Both the position numbers and the translations under genes were made by a program. The notes beneath the pieces were generated by a model that did not search any database, was not told the origin of the DNA, and worked only from the letters and a program-made list of their open reading frames with translations. A stretch of DNA of 64,000 nucleotides from positions 1,304,523 to 1,368,522 of the forward strand of contig CAJNOI010000003.1 in the NCBI GenBank assembly GCA_905250115.1, written 5' to 3'. Below are positions 61,501 to 64,000 of this stretch, piece after piece. The number at the start of each line of letters is the position of its first letter. Position 1 is the first letter of the stretch. Origin of the DNA: Adineta steineri (Eukaryota > Rotifera > Eurotatoria > Adinetida > Adinetidae).

Positions 61501-64000
61501 AATCTTTGTTCACTACGTAATTCATATTCTTGATGTTTAGGTCCACCATCGATAATAATCAATCGAAAATGACCATCGATTAACGCGCCTATTATTTTTG
61601 ATGATGTTTGATTATGTGATGTTAAATCACGAGTTGATCGAGATTGTTTTATAGAAGATCCAAGTTCAAAAAGTGTACCATTTGATTGAAGGGTATTAAA
61701 GAAAAGAGATATATTGGATATTGGTGATGATAGGGAAATATTTGCTAAACTTCGTTCATTGAATGATATTATTGGAGCAACTATAATAAAAAATAAAGAC
61801 AATTTTTAATTAAGACAAAAGATAAACATAGGATTATATTACTTTGATCACAATGTTCACCAAAAAAAGGTCTCTGACATTGACATATATGATAAAACCA
61901 ATGGTCTTGACATATTTCATTCTTTTGACAAGTAGAATGTTGACAAGCATTTGTTCTAAATGAAGGTTATTTAAATTAAAATTTCTTCGTAATCCTTGTA
62001 TTTATTAATCATATACATTCAATTTTTTTTCATTTAGATAATCTAATCTCTACAGAATTCGAAACAAATGATTAAGACAGTATTTTATCTAGCGGGTGGG
62101 CGGTAGGGACCTGCGGAGTCATAATCGGGTTTCGGAGTACTCCGCAGCTCCCTAGTGGGCGGCGCGCATCAATCTGGATAAAATACTATTGAAATAAATG
62201 AAATTTTGATGTATCGATTATTGAGCAGTTCTTGATATTATGCAACTCTTTCCTTGTTAAATATTTCATGGTACGAAAATCAGTCTTACTCTACCTTACC
62301 CTGAGCGAAATATGGAGTAAAGTAAAGTCTTCATGAACGCTATCGAATAAAAGAATATTAATACAATACCTTTCGCAACCTAATGTTCTATTTTCATTTG
62401 TTTCAACTAATTGATCGGTAAGTAAAATTGAATAAACTTGACTATAAGTTATTTCAATATTTCTTACACAACCTGAATAATTATTAAAACCAAAAATAAC
62501 TTGATTATTAATTAAATTCGCTAATGAAGAATTTGAAATATAAAATCTTTGTGATAAGGAATTTTTTCCTATTTTAACATCGATCCATAAATGAAATATT
62601 TCAATACTAATCATAAACCATTTTTCATTATAATCAATAAATGTTGATAAAAGTGTTTTATTATCTAGATTTGTTAGTATTCTATTATCATTTAATTCTT
62701 GTTTAAAACGTTTTCCAATTGAAATAAGTGAAATTTGTTTTAATGTTGTACGAAATTCATATTGAATACGCATTGGTAACGATGAATGACGATAAGGTAA
62801 ACTTTTTGATATATTTATTGATGATGAACGTAAATGAAATGTTGATGATAAACTTGTATGATAAATAAATGATTTACTTATTTCATTTTGTTTATTCTCA
62901 CAATTATAACCCAACCAACCAGTATTACAATGACATTGATAACCATTTACTAAATCAATACATTCACCATGTGATGAACATGGATTTGTATAACATTCAT
63001 TAATATTTATCTCACAGAAAAGTCCCGTGAAACCAGGTAAACATAAACATTGAATTAAATGATTTGTAATTAAACATAAACCATTATTAAGACATAAACT
63101 TCGATTAGATTTTGTTTGACATAAATCAACTGAATGTTCACAAAATTTTCCTTGATAATTCAATGAACATTGACATTCAAATGTATGATTTAAATTTAAA
63201 CATTTTCCATTATTTCGACATGGTTGAGATAAACAAGGTGTCTGATAAATTTCACAATGTCTACCTGTATAATTCGATGAACATTGACATTGATATTTTG
63301 TTCGATTATTTCGTTTACATATCCCATTATTCAGACAAGGATTATTTTCACATGAATCAATTAATGTTTGACAATAAATACCTTTATAATTCGATTGACA
63401 TCGACATGTAAATGTATTTAATTGTGATAGACATGTCCCATTATTATAACATGGTTGACTTAAACAATAATCAATTTGTACAAGACAATTTTGACCTGTT
63501 AAACCCGGTGGACAATAACAACGGTAATCTGTTGAATTTATCCAATGACAACTTCCACCATTACGACAGGGACAAGATGATTTTGAAAGTAAAGATCTAC
63601 CAATTGTTTCAGTATAATTATCAGCACATGGAAAGATATCTATGTAAAGATTTAATACTAAAAAAATGCTGAAAATTTTGGATATTTTATATCTTACTTG
63701 AAGGACAATGACAATAATTCATTTTTTGTTCACTGATACATCCAAAGTAATTATCAAGTATTCGATCTCGTTCTGTTCTACATGTATTTGTTGTTAATTG
63801 ATTAATCTGTCGTAATTTTTCCGTATCATTAACAACACATAAATGTGAATCAGTACATTTAACAGATAAACTTGCTTGTTGTAAACGTTGACATTCTGAT
63901 GGTGGATATTCACAATGAAAACCTTTTGATTAATCTTTATTAAATTATTATTCAAAACAAAAAAATATAATCATACCAAAATAACCCGGCGGACATCGAC
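58537..64000 (-). CDS. crb: Crumbs homologue, 5' end missing
   Basis: Crumbs is the apical polarity transmembrane protein that recruits PALS1/PATJ and Moesin-type FERM proteins. The gene runs off the right edge, so the N-terminus is absent. Visible exons encode many EGF repeats (about 63040-63960), a laminin-G domain (62400-62900), an EGF (61850-61955), a second laminin-G (61250-61790), EGF, a third laminin-G (60070-60570), then about eight EGF repeats including calcium-binding ones (INECEQGNNC, NIDECASSPC, IDECVSSPC). A membrane helix follows (IWPGIAIFLLMIIILLTVV). The cytoplasmic tail has the FERM-binding GTYRPAINENG and ends PPPEERLI, the PDZ-binding ERLI of Crumbs. Most introns are short, but two of about 414 bp occur at 60757-61173 and 61956-62369. 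Confidence 0.95.
59691..59790. other. assembly gap (100 N)
   Basis: This gap lies in an intron of the Crumbs gene: a donor follows FTGY just upstream (in gene direction) and an acceptor precedes CETNIDEC just downstream, and the two join in frame. No coding sequence needs to be missing. Confidence 0.9.
60962..60985. repeat. GAGAA repeat in Crumbs intron
   Basis: This is a short tandem AGAGAAG-type run within the long intron at 60757-61173. Confidence 0.7.
62079..62187. mobile_element. GC-rich fold-back element in Crumbs intron
   Basis: The element is 109 bp inside a 414-bp intron. Its ends are inverted repeats (left AGTATTTTATCTAG; right, reversed, AGTATTTTATCCAG). Inside lies a GC-rich hairpin in which GGGACCTGCGGAGT pairs with ACTCCGCAGCTCCC with one mismatch, flanked by GGTGGGCGG-like and GGGCGGCGCG words. 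The GC content contrasts sharply with the AT-rich surroundings. There is no ORF and no clear target duplication. A tiny MITE is the simplest reading; a structured RNA is possible. Confidence 0.65.

Overview
The window is AT-rich genomic DNA from a small invertebrate animal. Metazoan gene families (Crumbs, nicotinic receptor, HOIP, RNF213), very short introns (mostly about 45 to 70 bp) and good splice acceptors ending at or just before many start codons all fit a bdelloid-rotifer-like genome. The phylum is an inference. There is no prokaryotic operon, CRISPR array or phage. Two 100-N assembly gaps are present (19327-19426 and 59691-59790).

Layout. 1-7.2 kb: the 5' end of an unrecognised gene (-), a HOIP/RNF31-type linear-ubiquitin ligase (-), the ESCRT-III protein CHMP1 (-), a Cys/Asn-rich orphan (+) and a membrane-anchored single-EF-hand protein (-). 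7.2-11.4 kb: gene-poor DNA rich in simple repeats. 11.4-15.3 kb: EMC10 (-) with a fold-back element in its last intron, then RNF121 (+) and a small SUPT7L-like histone-fold protein (+). 16.4-30.1 kb: one giant RNF213/mysterin-like AAA+ gene (+), interrupted by an assembly gap. 30.3-36.2 kb: a FRRS1-like reelin/DOMON/cytochrome b561 reductase (-) and an alpha-type nicotinic acetylcholine receptor subunit (-). 36.2-40.1 kb: no gene seen. 40.1-44.5 kb: importin beta-1 (-) directly behind ribosomal protein S13 (-). 45.8-50.6 kb: an RGG/polyQ RNA-binding-type protein (+) followed by a divergent RBBP4/7-family WD40 protein (+). 50.6-53.8 kb: no clear gene. 53.8-55.1 kb: an orphan type II membrane protein (+). 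56.3-64 kb: a tandem minus-strand cluster of RUSF1, a DUF1772 membrane protein and a Crumbs homologue that runs off the right edge.

The genes are mostly housekeeping or signalling genes with no shared pathway. Ubiquitin signalling recurs (HOIP, RNF121, RNF213), as do membrane and ER functions (EMC10, CHMP1, RNF121, Crumbs).

The observations most worth checking are: an RNF213-like protein with both P-loops intact but no visible RING and an altered RZ finger; a HOIP without visible NZF zinc fingers; an RBBP4-like protein that lacks the acidic/PP loop; two intronic fold-back elements; and splice acceptors next to start codons together with close same-strand gene pairs, which suggest spliced-leader trans-splicing. 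Multi-exon CDS spans below run from start to stop codon and include introns. Exon joins were read by eye.
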